Positions 17,582 through 27,454 are shown, numbered from the stretch's first letter. The stretch: 64,000 bases of DNA from JAPOXK01 sp965220315 (GCA_965220315.1 CBDCPP010000001.1:1302001-1366000), one strand, 5' to 3'. Translations and numbers: made by a program. The notes: generated by a model from the letters alone, not told the origin.

Positions 17582-18190
17582 TTACCGTGGAGCGAGAACC
17601 CCTCCACTCCTGGCGAATTCAAACAGGGCCTGCCCGATGTCGGCGATGCGCCATTGCCCATTCGTCGTGGCGACCGGCGGCGGAGCCACGGCGTTGCATT
17701 GTAGCTCCCGACAGCAGTTGAGATAGCTCACATATCCCCTCATCACCGAATTCGCGTCACCGTCTCGAATCCTCGGGATGACGCGTTTCAGGGCTCCCCG
17801 AATCCAGGTATCGAGGATGGCATAGTCCGACGGGCGCATGAATGTGAGCGTCTTCGATCCGTACGCGACTCCCCAATGGTTCACGCTGGCGATTGCCCAC
17901 ATCGCACCCGCAGGGTCGTCGAGTTGCTTGATTGCCAGCGACGTGGCCCGTTTTATCTGATCCGGCGTGTTGTGGGACTGCATGCTCTGCTTGATGCCGT
18001 GCTGGTTGCCGCCCCAGTCGGCAATGTCGCAGAGGTCCTGCACATCGAAGTAGCCTAGTGTTTCCGCCTTTCCGGGGAGACGAGCGAGCAGTTCGTTCCA
18101 CCCGACCCAATACTCGTTACGTGTGGATACCTTGTACCACTCGGGAAATGCCGTGCAGAATTCATCCAGCGTCAACAGTTGCTTTGTCAC
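17582..18190 (-). CDS. Conserved-looking hypothetical protein, possibly OGG-like glycosylase fold
   Basis: A soluble protein of 202 residues that I cannot name with certainty. Residues about 55-75 (DIADWGGNQHGIKQSM) and 105-140 (VNHWGVAYGSKTLTFMRPSDYAILDTWI) recall the pattern of bacterial OGG-fold DNA glycosylase-like proteins, where a Lys in a SK motif and an Asp in ILD form the active site. Both residues are present here (GSKTL, AILD). That likeness is from memory of the pattern only. It is convergent with dnaE2 and separated from it by 105 bases. Upstream is a 530-base region before the type I operon. If the glycosylase reading is right, a role against modified phage DNA would fit the island. 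Confidence 0.6.
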   Translation of the reverse strand: MTKQLLTLDEFCTAFPEWYKVSTRNEYWVGWNELLARLPGKAETLGYFDVQDLCDIADWGGNQHGIKQSMQSHNTPDQIKRATSLAIKQLDDPAGAMWAIASVNHWGVAYGSKTLTFMRPSDYAILDTWIRGALKRVIPRIRDGDANSVMRGYVSYLNCCRELQCNAVAPPPVATTNGQWRIADIGQALFEFARSGGVLAPR

Positions 18191-18305
18191 CGGCCCTCCC
18201 GGCCTGCAGAGTCATGCTAGCCACCGCGTGCAGGACGCGCTTCCTGGTTTCGAGGGGGTGAGCGCAGGCGGCTTTGTGCCCAAACGTACTCATGCGATGT
18301 CTGGG

Positions 18306-18470
18306 TCAGAAGGAACCGTAGATGATGCCAGGGTCAAGCACCAAAACGCTGTCGTAGTCCTCGAACGCTTGGTCGCGCCCTTCCAGATCGAGGGCAGCGG
18401 GCGAACCGCAATCCCGGAACGCGACGTCGGAAGCAAATTCTCTCAAGGAAAAGCTGTTGTCGCGACACAT
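18306..18470 (-). CDS. Possible 54-residue protein or gene remnant
   Basis: A short frame from ATG 18470 to TGA 18306 reads like real protein (SLREFASDVAFRDCG, then QAFEDYDSVLVLDPGIIYGSF). No ribosome-binding site is obvious and no family is recognised. The rest of the 18191-18718 gap shows nothing else, apart from the hsdM ribosome-binding site GGGAGGGG at about 18701-18708. Confidence 0.3.
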   Translation of the reverse strand: MCRDNSFSLREFASDVAFRDCGSPAALDLEGRDQAFEDYDSVLVLDPGIIYGSF

Positions 18471-18718
18471 GGACACAGGTTGGCAGCGTCAGATGCAGCA
18501 CTCGCCCGCGACCGAGTATCGTTCCTCCCGGACTCACGATGGAGATGCGAGATGTCCGATTGGCCTCATGTGATGACCTCCGGCCATCAGTCAGCGGCCG
18601 TGGGATCGTCCCAGGCAGGCTCGTCACAGTGGTCAACGTCTAGTGGTACGGCTCGGACGCCGTTCAACTCACCTACAAGGGAGAACAAAGACGAGCGCGC
18701 GGGAGGGGTAAGTAGAGC

Positions 18719-20833
18719 TTGAGCGCGGATCACCTGACCGGGATCGAGAGGTTCGAGGCGGATCTCTGGAAGGTCGCGGATAACCTCCGAGCCAATTCGA
18801 ACCTCGCCTCGAACGAATATTTCATGCCTATCCTGGGCTTGATCTTTCTGCGACATGCGACGAACCGCTATTGCACGGCGTTGGCAGCGATCGAGGAAGA
18901 CAGGGCCGTAGGAAAGATACCGGAGCGCCCCTTGGTCGAGGCCGACTTTAGGAGTCGCCGGGCCCTATTGCTGCCCGAGGCGGCGCGCTACGACGTGCTG
19001 CTGCAGATGCCGAAGGATGGCAATCTTGGCTCAGCCATCACCAGAGCCATGGAAGTTGTGGAAGAACACTTTCCTCCGCTCGCCGGACAGTTGCCGAAGG
19101 ACTACGAACGCTTTGAAGCCGATGTCTTGGAAGAGATGATGCGAACCTTCGACTCCGAGGCCCTGCGTAGTGCCTCCGGTGACGTGTTCGGGCGCATCTA
19201 CGAATACTTCCTCGCCGAGTTTTCCAAGCAGCGCGCGCACGATAACGGCGAGTTCTTTACGCCGCCCTCGATCGTCCAAACCATCATCAATGTAATCGAG
19301 CCGGATCACGGCGTCGTTTTCGACCCCGCAGTCGGCTCGGGCGGCATGTTCGTGCAGTCGAGCCACTTCATAGAGGACAAGGGCGGGGACACGATGGAAC
19401 GGGTCACGTTCTACGGCCACGAGAAGAACGAGACCACCGCGAGGATTGCCCAAATCAACCTCGCTGTTCACGGCCTGGAGGGAAGCCTCCGGGCCGGCAA
19501 TGAGGCGATCACCTACTACAAGGATCCCCACGAGCTTGTTGGAAAGTGCGACTACGTCATGGCCAATCCGCCCTTCAACGTGGACGAGGTCGACGCCGAG
19601 AAGATCAAGGGCGACACGCGCCTTCCCTTCGGCCTGCCGGGCGTGAACAAAGAGAAGAAGGTTTCGAACGCCAACTACCTGTGGCTCCAGTACTTCTACA
19701 GCTACCTGAACGAGAACGGCCGTGCTGGCGTCGTCATGTCCTCGCAGGCTTCAAGCGCAGGGCGCGACGAGGCAAAGGTGCGGCAGAAGCTGGTCGAGAG
19801 CGGCGCCATGGATGTGATGATCGATATCCGCGGCAACTTCTTCTACATCCGAACCGTGCCATGCCAGCTCTGGTTCTTCGATCGTGCGAAGGAGAGGGAC
19901 GAAGCTCGACACGACTACGTTTTGATGCTCGATGTGCGCAACATCTACCGCAAGGTCACCCGCGCCATCTTCGACTTCAGTCCCGAGCAGCAGAAGAACA
20001 TCGCCGCCATCGTTTGGCTGTACCGGAGCCAGCGGGATCGCTTCCTCAAGCTGGTCGAGAGTTACCTCGCCCAGGCCATCGCAGAAGCGCAGGCGACCGA
20101 AGAGCCGCTCGAGGAGTTCGAGGACGCCCTCGGTAAGCTGGTCGGCCTAGCCGAACCCTTTGCGACCGAGCAGCGCGATCCCGATCCGCTGGCCGAGACC
20201 TGGGAGGAGCTTATCTCAGCACAGGCCACGGCATCCGCCGGCATCGCGGCGTTCGCAGCCGAAGTCGCAGTGCGAGCCGCCGACTGGCAGCGAAGCGGGA
20301 ACGGTGCCGCGCGGGATAACGACACGCTGCATGCGACCCGCGAGGGACTGTACGAGGTGGCCGAACGCTGCCGCGACCTGACAAAGCAGATCGACCTGGC
20401 TGTGAAGCTGGCCGGGCGAGCGCTCGACGGCGCGGTGAATGAACTTCACGCGCGGGAGTCGGACCTCTGGGCCAATACGAACATCAACAAGGCACGCAAA
20501 ACGCTCGAGAGCGCACGGGCCGCAGGGCTCGAAGCACTGCGCTGGCCGCGGTATTTCGTTCGCCAGGCCGACTGGCTGCAGGAGCGGTTTCCCGATGCTG
20601 AACTGCGGAATGTCGAGGGGCTGGTGAAGGTGGTCGATCGGACCGAGATTGAGGCGCATGACTGGAGCCTGACGCCCGGTCGCTATGTCGGCGTGGCGCC
20701 CAAAGAAGAGGACGAGGATTTCGACTTCAAGGAGGAGTTACGGTCAATCCACATTGACCTTGAGGACCTTAACGAGGAAGCAACGGAACTGGCGAAGAGG
20801 ATTTCCCACAACCTGAAGGGGTTGGGGCTGTGA
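18719..20833 (+). CDS. hsdM: Type I restriction-modification methyltransferase subunit HsdM
   Basis: N6-adenine DNA methyltransferase subunit of 704 residues. The N-terminal helical domain (LTGIERFEADLWKVADNLRAN) leads to the SAM-binding motif I DPAVGSGGMF at about residue 202 and the catalytic NPPF at residue 282. A long C-terminal helical extension of about 200 residues makes it larger than the classic HsdM of about 500; such extended forms are common. It methylates one adenine on each strand of the site chosen by HsdS and is also needed for restriction. The start TTG 18719 has GGGAGGGG ten bases upstream. Its stop overlaps the hsdS start by four bases (GTGA), so the subunits are coupled. 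All motifs are intact. Confidence 0.93.
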   Translation: MSADHLTGIERFEADLWKVADNLRANSNLASNEYFMPILGLIFLRHATNRYCTALAAIEEDRAVGKIPERPLVEADFRSRRALLLPEAARYDVLLQMPKDGNLGSAITRAMEVVEEHFPPLAGQLPKDYERFEADVLEEMMRTFDSEALRSASGDVFGRIYEYFLAEFSKQRAHDNGEFFTPPSIVQTIINVIEPDHGVVFDPAVGSGGMFVQSSHFIEDKGGDTMERVTFYGHEKNETTARIAQINLAVHGLEGSLRAGNEAITYYKDPHELVGKCDYVMANPPFNVDEVDAEKIKGDTRLPFGLPGVNKEKKVSNANYLWLQYFYSYLNENGRAGVVMSSQASSAGRDEAKVRQKLVESGAMDVMIDIRGNFFYIRTVPCQLWFFDRAKERDEARHDYVLMLDVRNIYRKVTRAIFDFSPEQQKNIAAIVWLYRSQRDRFLKLVESYLAQAIAEAQATEEPLEEFEDALGKLVGLAEPFATEQRDPDPLAETWEELISAQATASAGIAAFAAEVAVRAADWQRSGNGAARDNDTLHATREGLYEVAERCRDLTKQIDLAVKLAGRALDGAVNELHARESDLWANTNINKARKTLESARAAGLEALRWPRYFVRQADWLQERFPDAELRNVEGLVKVVDRTEIEAHDWSLTPGRYVGVAPKEEDEDFDFKEELRSIHIDLEDLNEEATELAKRISHNLKGLGL

Positions 20834-22020
20834 GTGTACGCGAACTGACCCTAGACGAACTCGGGACCGTGGCGCGGGGAAGATCGCGGCATCGCCCAAG
20901 GGACGCGACTTTCTTGTATGGCGGCCCCTATCCCTTCGTACAAACGGGGGACGTCAAAAAGGCGGGCCTCTACCTTCGAGATTATGAACAGACCTACAGT
21001 GAGGCCGGACTGGACCAAAGCAAGCTTTGGCCAGTCGGAACGCTGTGCATCACTATCGCAGCAAACATTGCTGAGACTTCGATCCTAGATATCGAAGCCT
21101 GCTTTCCGGACAGCGTCATTGGATTTGTGGCGGACCGCGAGAAGGCGGACACACGGTTTGTGAAGTATCTCTTCGATGGCGTCTTGAGGGCGCGGTTCCA
21201 ATCCTTTACTCAGGGTGCCGCACAAGACAACTTGAGCCAAGCGAAACTTCTGTCGATAAAGTTTCCTGTCCCGGAACTGGCGCTCCAAAACGAGATCGCC
21301 GATATCCTCTCCGCCTACGACGACCTGATCGAGAACAACCGACGGCGGATCGCGTTGCTGGAGGAAGCGGCTCGGCTACTCTACCGCGAGTGGTTCGTCT
21401 ATTTCCGCTTCCCCGGCCATGAACACGCCAAGATCACCAACGGCCTGCCTGTTGGGTGGAAGCGAAGGGAGCTTGGAGACATCGTCGATGTCGTGAAGAA
21501 CACCGTAAAGCCGTCCGATTTCGCGGACGACGACATTCACGTCGGCCTCGAGCATATCCCGCGCTGGTCGTTCACTTTGGCGAACTGGGAGCCGGCCAAA
21601 GATCTCGCCAGTAGCAAGACACGCTTTGAAGAGGGCGACATTCTCTTTTGCAAGATCAGGCCTTACTTCCACAAGGTCGGCTTCACCTTGCGCGCTGGCC
21701 TTGCCTCATCGGATGCGCTGGCTTGGAGAGTGAAGGATGCGGAAGATTGGCCCTTGGTCGTCTGTGCGACATCCAGCGACCATTTTGTTGCCGTGGCATC
21801 AAAAACCGTCCGGGAAGGATCAAAAATGCCGCGTGCGGATTGGAAAGTGCTTCAGAAATACTCGATTGCAAAGCCTCCCGTGAGGCTACTTGCACTCTTT
21901 AACGATACGATCCATCCACTCACCGCCCAATGCAAGGCTCTTGCCCTCCAGAACCGGGCACTCGTCCAGGCCCGCGACCTCCTCCTACCGCCCCTGATGA
22001 AAGGGGAGATCGCGGTCTGA
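20830..22020 (+). CDS. hsdS: Type I restriction-modification specificity subunit HsdS
   Basis: A 396-residue specificity subunit built as two target-recognition domains, each followed by a conserved helical spacer. The first half ends with FPVPELALQNEIADILSAYDDLIENNRRRIALLEEAARLLYREWF compressed here to its key parts: the QNEIA turn and the long coiled helix. The second half ends with LALQNRALVQARDLLLPPLMKGEIAV, the matching C-terminal helix. The two target domains read the two halves of a bipartite DNA site, which cannot be predicted from sequence. GTG 20830 overlaps the hsdM stop. No inverted repeats or second specificity cassette were seen, so phase-variable switching is not indicated. Confidence 0.9.
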   Translation: MSVRELTLDELGTVARGRSRHRPRDATFLYGGPYPFVQTGDVKKAGLYLRDYEQTYSEAGLDQSKLWPVGTLCITIAANIAETSILDIEACFPDSVIGFVADREKADTRFVKYLFDGVLRARFQSFTQGAAQDNLSQAKLLSIKFPVPELALQNEIADILSAYDDLIENNRRRIALLEEAARLLYREWFVYFRFPGHEHAKITNGLPVGWKRRELGDIVDVVKNTVKPSDFADDDIHVGLEHIPRWSFTLANWEPAKDLASSKTRFEEGDILFCKIRPYFHKVGFTLRAGLASSDALAWRVKDAEDWPLVVCATSSDHFVAVASKTVREGSKMPRADWKVLQKYSIAKPPVRLLALFNDTIHPLTAQCKALALQNRALVQARDLLLPPLMKGEIAV

Positions 22021-22057
22021 TGCTGGCACAGAATGCCGGCACCTGTGTGGGTGCGCG

Positions 22058-25000
22058 ATGGCCGTGACGCCCATCAACAGCGAGGACCGGCTGGTTCAGG
22101 CAACCTTCGCCGAGCATTTGGAAAGGGTGCTGGACTGGGACAGCATCTTTGCCTGGAACCGGGAGACCTTTGGGCCAGACGGTACCCTGGGTCGCGTTGA
22201 CACCAAGGAGGCAGTGCTCACCCGCGACCTGCGGGCGGCTCTGGAACGGCTAAACCCCGACCTGCCTGGGCCGGCCATCGAAGACGCGCTCAAGGCGCTA
22301 ACGGTTTATGACGTCAGCAGATCGATGGTGCAGCACAACCGCGACTTCTACCGTCTGCTCCGCCGTGGTATCCCCATCGAATACGGGGATGCCCAGGGTC
22401 GCCGGAAGTCCGCTCGGGCTCGGGTGATCGACTTCGAAAACGCGCCTGGTTCCAATCGTTTCCTCGCCGTGCGTGAACTGAAGCTCACCGGCATCCGCAC
22501 GCCGAACTACAACCGCCGCGCCGATCTCGTCTGCTTCGTCAATGGCCTGCCACTGGTCTTCATTGAGCTGAAAGCTGTCTACAAGAACATCCGTGAGGGC
22601 TTCGACAACAACCTCTCGGACTACATGGACGAAAACGTCATCGCCCACGCCTTCCATCACAACGCCTTCCTGATCGTCTCGAACGGCGACCGCGCCCGCT
22701 ACGGCTCGATCACTGGGGAGTGGGGGCATTTTGCCGAATGGAAGCGGCTTGACGAGGCAGAGACGGGCAGTCTGGAAGCCGAGGTGCTCCTGAACGGCAT
22801 GCTGGCGCCTGACCGGCTCTTGGACATCGTCGAAAATTTCATCCTGTTCGACGACAGCAAGCCGGGGCCCACGCGCAAGGTGATCGCCCGCAACCACCAG
22901 GTTCTGGGCGTCAACCGGGCCGTCGAGTCGGTGACGCGGCAGGAAGAGCTGAAGCAAGAGTTCCCACCGGATCGACGTCTCCGTCGCCGTGTCGTCGAAC
23001 TTCCCCTTGAATCCCGACTTCCGGCCGAGAAAGAGTTGGTGTCTGGTCGGGCAGAAGCCGCGTCGCCCTTCATTCCCGAAGGACAGGTAGAACTAGTCGA
23101 GCGGGCTCATCCCGACCTCGGCCGGCTCGGGGTGTTCTGGCACACCCAGGGCAGCGGCAAGTCCTATTCCATGGCGTTCTTTGCCGAGAAGGTGCGGCGG
23201 AAGCTGGAAGGCAACTTCACCTTCTTGCTGATGACCGATCGCAACGACCTCGACAGCCAGATCTACAAGACCTTCATCGGCTGCGGTATCGCTGGCGATC
23301 AGACGTCGCGGGCCGCATCGGGCGACGATCTGGAGAAGCGGCTGAAAGAAAACCACCGCTACGTCTTCAGCCTGATCCACAAGTTCAACAAGGATGTCGA
23401 TCCGAACCGGCCCTACAGCGAGCGCGACGACATCATCGTGATCTCGGACGAGGCACACCGTACCCAGGCAGGACGGCTGGCGCGCAACATGCGCCTCGCG
23501 CTGCCCAACGCTTCCTTCGTCGGCTTCACCGGGACGCCTCTGTTCAGGCAGGACGAACTCACAAGACGCATTTTCGGCGACTACGTCTCACGCTACGACT
23601 TCAAGCGGTCCGAGGAGGACGGCAGCACCGTCAAACTGGTCTACGAGAACCGGGGCGAAAAGCTGGGCGTCGCCCGCACCGATCTCAACGAGCGGATCGC
23701 GTCAAAGATCGAGGAAGCCGAGCTCGATCCCGACCAGAGAGCGCTGCTCGAAAAGCTGCTGGGCCAGGACTACGAGGTCATCACCTCCGACGAACGGCTT
23801 GAGAAGATTGCAGCCGATTTCGTCGAGCACTGTGCAACCCGCTGGCAATCCGGCAAGTCGATGCTGGTTTGTATCGACAAGATCACCTGCGCCCGAATGC
23901 TGCAACTGATCGTTCCAAGGTGGCAGGCGAAAGCCGCAGAGGTCCGTGGGGCGAGCGAAGCGAAGCGGAGAGAGGCCGAGGCGGTGGCTGATGAGGCCGC
24001 CCGGAACGCGCTCACGGAGGAGGCAGAGAAGCTCGCGGCCCAAGCCGACTGGCTGGACGAGACGATCGTCGAGATCATCATCAGTGAGGCGCAGAACGAA
24101 GTCGCCGACTTCAAGAAATGGGGCTTCGACATCATTCCGCACCGCGCCCGGATGAAGCAGGGCTTCGAGACGGCGGATGGCCAGCGTGTTGATGTCGAGA
24201 CCGCGTTCAAGAATCCAGATCATCCCTTCCGTGTCGCCATCATCTGCGCCATGTGGCTGACCGGCTTCGACGTGGAATGCCTATCAACCCTCTACATCGA
24301 CAAGCCGATGAAGGCGCACAGCTTGATGCAGGCGATCGCGCGGGCAAACAGGATTTATCCCGGAAAGGATTTCGGCCTGATCGTCGACTACAACGGCATG
24401 CTGAAGAGCCTGCGCGAGGCGCTGGCTCACTATGCTCTGGGCGACGACGGCGAAAGTGGCGAGGAGATCGTCGCGCCGATCGAGGAGCGTTTACAGGCGC
24501 TGATCGAAGTCATTGAGGCGACAGAGGCGCACCTTCGTGGCCTCGGCTTCGACCCCGCGACTTTGCTCTGCTCGACCGGTTTCGCACCCATTAAGAGTCT
24601 GAAGGACGCGGTCGAGACCGTCTATTCCAGCGACGAGGCCAAGCGCCGGTTCGAGATCCTCGCTCGCCAGGTGTTCGTCCGCTTCAAGGCGCTGCTGATG
24701 GAGCCTTCGGCGTTCGCCTATGCCGAGCGCCACGACCATATCGAGGCGATCTACAAGAAGCTGGCCGAGCGGCGCGACACAGCGGACGTGACGGAGCTGC
24801 TGAAGGAGCTGCACCGGATCGTCAACGAGGCGATCCTCACCCAGGCGCCGGGCGATGATCAGGCCGAGGGCCTGACCTTTGACCTCAGCCAGATCGACAT
24901 GGCAAAACTGCGGGATGAATTCGCGAAGAAGGTCCCACACAAGGCGACAGCGCTTCGGGACATCCGCGAGATCGTGGAGCAGAAACTAGCCGAGATGCTC

Positions 25001-25471
25001 ACTCGGAACCCGTCGCGTAGGGACTACCAGGAGAAGTATGAGGAGATCGTCGCCGACTACAATCGCGAGAAAGATCGCGTCACCATTGAGGAGACTTTCC
25101 GCCGGCTGACTGCGTTGATCGAAGAGCTCGACGCCGAACAGAAGCGCGCGGTCGAGGAAGGCCTCAACGAAGATGAGCTTGCCGTATTCGATCTGCTGAA
25201 AAAGGATGGCTTGGGCAAAACCGAGCGCGAGAAAGTCAAACAGTCGAGCCGGGAGCTTTTAGCAGCGATCAACGCACGACTCGCAGAACTCGACCGCTTC
25301 TGGGAGAAGGAGCAGACCAAGGCGGATTTGCAGGTGTTCATCCTCAATGGAGTCTTCGACCGCCTGCCGACGCCGCCTTTTACCGCAGATGAAAAGGAGG
25401 CGGTTGCCGCAGATGTCTATGCCCATATCTGGCAGCAGGCCATTAGCGGCGCATTCGCGGAAGCGGCATGA
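22058..25471 (+). CDS. hsdR: Type I restriction-modification motor and nuclease subunit HsdR
   Basis: A 1137-residue restriction subunit. The N-terminal PD-(D/E)XK nuclease shows DLVCFVNGLPLVFIELKAV. The superfamily 2 translocase follows with Walker A HTQGSGKS at about residue 364, DEAH at about 464 and motif III GFTGTPL. A long helical C-terminal region docks on the methyltransferase. It translocates DNA using ATP and cuts at a distance from unmethylated sites. Start ATG 22058 lies 37 bases after hsdS in the same direction, completing an hsdM-hsdS-hsdR operon. All catalytic motifs are present and the frame is intact, in contrast with the broken hsdR fragment at about 31,984-32,440. Confidence 0.93.
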   Translation: MAVTPINSEDRLVQATFAEHLERVLDWDSIFAWNRETFGPDGTLGRVDTKEAVLTRDLRAALERLNPDLPGPAIEDALKALTVYDVSRSMVQHNRDFYRLLRRGIPIEYGDAQGRRKSARARVIDFENAPGSNRFLAVRELKLTGIRTPNYNRRADLVCFVNGLPLVFIELKAVYKNIREGFDNNLSDYMDENVIAHAFHHNAFLIVSNGDRARYGSITGEWGHFAEWKRLDEAETGSLEAEVLLNGMLAPDRLLDIVENFILFDDSKPGPTRKVIARNHQVLGVNRAVESVTRQEELKQEFPPDRRLRRRVVELPLESRLPAEKELVSGRAEAASPFIPEGQVELVERAHPDLGRLGVFWHTQGSGKSYSMAFFAEKVRRKLEGNFTFLLMTDRNDLDSQIYKTFIGCGIAGDQTSRAASGDDLEKRLKENHRYVFSLIHKFNKDVDPNRPYSERDDIIVISDEAHRTQAGRLARNMRLALPNASFVGFTGTPLFRQDELTRRIFGDYVSRYDFKRSEEDGSTVKLVYENRGEKLGVARTDLNERIASKIEEAELDPDQRALLEKLLGQDYEVITSDERLEKIAADFVEHCATRWQSGKSMLVCIDKITCARMLQLIVPRWQAKAAEVRGASEAKRREAEAVADEAARNALTEEAEKLAAQADWLDETIVEIIISEAQNEVADFKKWGFDIIPHRARMKQGFETADGQRVDVETAFKNPDHPFRVAIICAMWLTGFDVECLSTLYIDKPMKAHSLMQAIARANRIYPGKDFGLIVDYNGMLKSLREALAHYALGDDGESGEEIVAPIEERLQALIEVIEATEAHLRGLGFDPATLLCSTGFAPIKSLKDAVETVYSSDEAKRRFEILARQVFVRFKALLMEPSAFAYAERHDHIEAIYKKLAERRDTADVTELLKELHRIVNEAILTQAPGDDQAEGLTFDLSQIDMAKLRDEFAKKVPHKATALRDIREIVEQKLAEMLTRNPSRRDYQEKYEEIVADYNREKDRVTIEETFRRLTALIEELDAEQKRAVEEGLNEDELAVFDLLKKDGLGKTEREKVKQSSRELLAAINARLAELDRFWEKEQTKADLQVFILNGVFDRLPTPPFTADEKEAVAADVYAHIWQQAISGAFAEAA

Positions 25472-26037
25472 TGAGCCTCCCTAGCCGTTGGGGCTGTTTC
25501 ATCCCGTTTACTGCGGTCGGGAGCGCTCCGGCCTAGCAGCGGGCTGCTGTTGCTGAACCCGCATCCGGCGTTCGAGACGCCACACGCAGGCGGCTCGGCG
25601 GCTTAGTTGGCTGGCCACACGCCTGTCGGCAACCCAGCGGACGACCTCCGTGCGCCAACCCACTGCTACCCAGCAGCAGCAAGCAGCGCGCCGCACCCCT
25701 AGGGGCGATCCGAAACCTTCTGGCGACGGCAGCGCGGGGAGATGGTCGCCGTCACTCTCTTTTCGCGATAAGGTGCATTTCCATTTTTTGGAGGAGGAAG
25801 CCGGAACGCACGGGTCGCACGAGCAGCAGGTGACGCGGCCACACTGTTTTCTCGGTACTTCCGCGCATCCTCCCTACTCGCTGGGCATGCCCCTGCTGCG
25901 CCGCCGGCGCGCGATAAGTGGCACAATACGTGCGCATACGGGGCGGTCGCCACCCCGGCCGCGACCCAACGCCTGCTCCCGCTCCCCGAAGCATCTGCAC
26001 CGAGGCGCCGGACCACCCGTCGCAGGGGGGGAGCTGA
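25472..26037. other. Gap after the type I operon, no supported gene
   Basis: Nothing convincing is present on either strand. A minus-strand frame at 25508-25696 (VVRWVADRRVASQLSRRAACVWRL) has protein-like stretches but no start signal or family. Confidence 0.35.
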
Positions 26038-26272
26038 CAGCTTGAATTCTCACGAACCGCCGACCCAGACGTCCCGTTGATTGCTATCGATCAAATATTG
26101 GCATGCCGACGCGCTCGTGCCGTCAAAGAAGCCGTTGCCCATTTCCGCGCGCTGTTCTCGCCCTGGGAGCAACGTCAGCGTCTCTCCTCTAGTCCCGTCC
26201 CGCAGCCCTGAAGGCGACTATGAGACCCCCTTCTGGCCGCTACCGGGCCGCATCTTGGTGGAACAAAACTAG
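26038..26272 (+). pseudogene. Coding-like remnant of unknown family with one frameshift
   Basis: A frame without a start reads DPDVPLIAIDQILACRRARA, then VKEAVAHFRALFSPWEQRQRL and SPVPQP before a stop near 26210. One base of shift continues it as EGDYETPFWPLPGRILVEQN to a TAG at 26270-26272. The two parts together look like the end of a real protein, but I do not recognise it. It lies 60 bases before the ScoMcrA-like gene. Confidence 0.35.
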
Positions 26273-26332
26273 GTCACTGCATGGTGGGTCTACCGAGTAT
26301 CCTGTTCGGCCCGCGAGTCGGAGGTGTGAATC

Positions 26333-27454
26333 GTGGCCTTGAGTGATGTGACAGCCGAGGGCGTAATACGGGCCATGGCCGAATTCGACCGGCTGGGCAG
26401 AGAAGCATTCCTCTCCGCCTTCGGCTTTAGGCCAACGCGCGGCTACTTTCTCATTCGTGACGGACGCCGCTATGACTCCAAGGCAGTCGTCGGTGTAGCG
26501 CATGGTTACGATCGGCCGGACCTCGGTCCCCTTTTACCGCAGGACTTCGTTGGCGGTGAACTCACGGTGGCTCGCCGTCTGGAATCTCTTGGATTCGACA
26601 TCGCGAGGCCTCCGCGCAATCCCCCTTGGGCTGACGAGGAGCTGATCCTTGCGCTCGACCTCTACCTCCGCTCGGGCCTTCTCGACGATGCGGACCCAAA
26701 CGTCATCGACCTTTCGCGTGTCCTCAACGCCCTGACGGTCCACCCCGAGCGTCCCGATGCAATCCGTTTCCGTAACCCGACCGGTGTCGCGATGAAGCTC
26801 GCCAATTTCGCTGCGATCAATCCCAACTACCCTGGCCGGGGTATGACGCACGGCAGTAGGCGCGACGCCGAAATATGGAACCGATACGCATCAGACGAAG
26901 ACAGGCTTGCCGCAACTGCCGCAGCGATTAGGGAGGGACACGAACCGCTGGCGCCGCCGCTTGCCGAACCTAAGCGACCCCACATCACCGAGGCCGAGGG
27001 CGAAGCTCAGCACGTTGAACAGTTCCTAGTCTCCGTCCCTGGCCGCATCATTGAGGCCGACCGACGTGAGCAGAGTCTCGTCCAGGCATACGTCGACCAC
27101 CTCCTGGACCAGGGCCATAGAGTGACGATACACAGGTACCGACTGCACCCTTCCCTTCCTCTGCTGGCATGCGATCTCGTGGATGAGACCGATCACGTAC
27201 TCTACGAGGCTAAGGGAGATGTTCGGCGTACGTCGGTGAGAATGCCGATTGGGCAGCTCCTCGACTACCGCCGTTTTGAACCACCTTTGATGAGTCTGGC
27301 TATCCTTCTTCCTCGCGTGCCTGCCCATGATCTCATCGAGTTGGTACGATCGGTACCCGCAGTAGCCGTGTGGCGGACCAACGACGGTTTCGCAAGTAGC
27401 CATCCGGCGGCTGCTTGCACCGGGAGGCTCGGCGCTGACGAGGGCCCGCTGTAA
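26333..27454 (+). CDS. ScoMcrA-like restriction protein with PD-(D/E)XK-like C-terminus
   Basis: A 373-residue protein. The N-terminal 95 or so residues (GREAFLSAFGFRPTRGYFLIRDGRRYDSKAVVGVAHG in outline: FLxxxGF, Y.L..GR.YDSKA) match the head domain of ScoMcrA-type enzymes, which restrict modified DNA. The middle begins PPWADEELILALDLYL, a motif seen before nuclease domains in such proteins. The end has a nuclease-like core, LACDLVDETDHVLYEAKGDV, with D and ExK correctly placed for a PD-(D/E)XK site. It replaces the usual HNH domain, so this is a variant architecture. Start GTG 26333 has GGAGGTG seven bases upstream. No partner gene is adjacent. A modification-dependent restriction role is inferred from the family. 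Confidence 0.65.
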   Translation: MALSDVTAEGVIRAMAEFDRLGREAFLSAFGFRPTRGYFLIRDGRRYDSKAVVGVAHGYDRPDLGPLLPQDFVGGELTVARRLESLGFDIARPPRNPPWADEELILALDLYLRSGLLDDADPNVIDLSRVLNALTVHPERPDAIRFRNPTGVAMKLANFAAINPNYPGRGMTHGSRRDAEIWNRYASDEDRLAATAAAIREGHEPLAPPLAEPKRPHITEAEGEAQHVEQFLVSVPGRIIEADRREQSLVQAYVDHLLDQGHRVTIHRYRLHPSLPLLACDLVDETDHVLYEAKGDVRRTSVRMPIGQLLDYRRFEPPLMSLAILLPRVPAHDLIELVRSVPAVAVWRTNDGFASSHPAAACTGRLGADEGPL

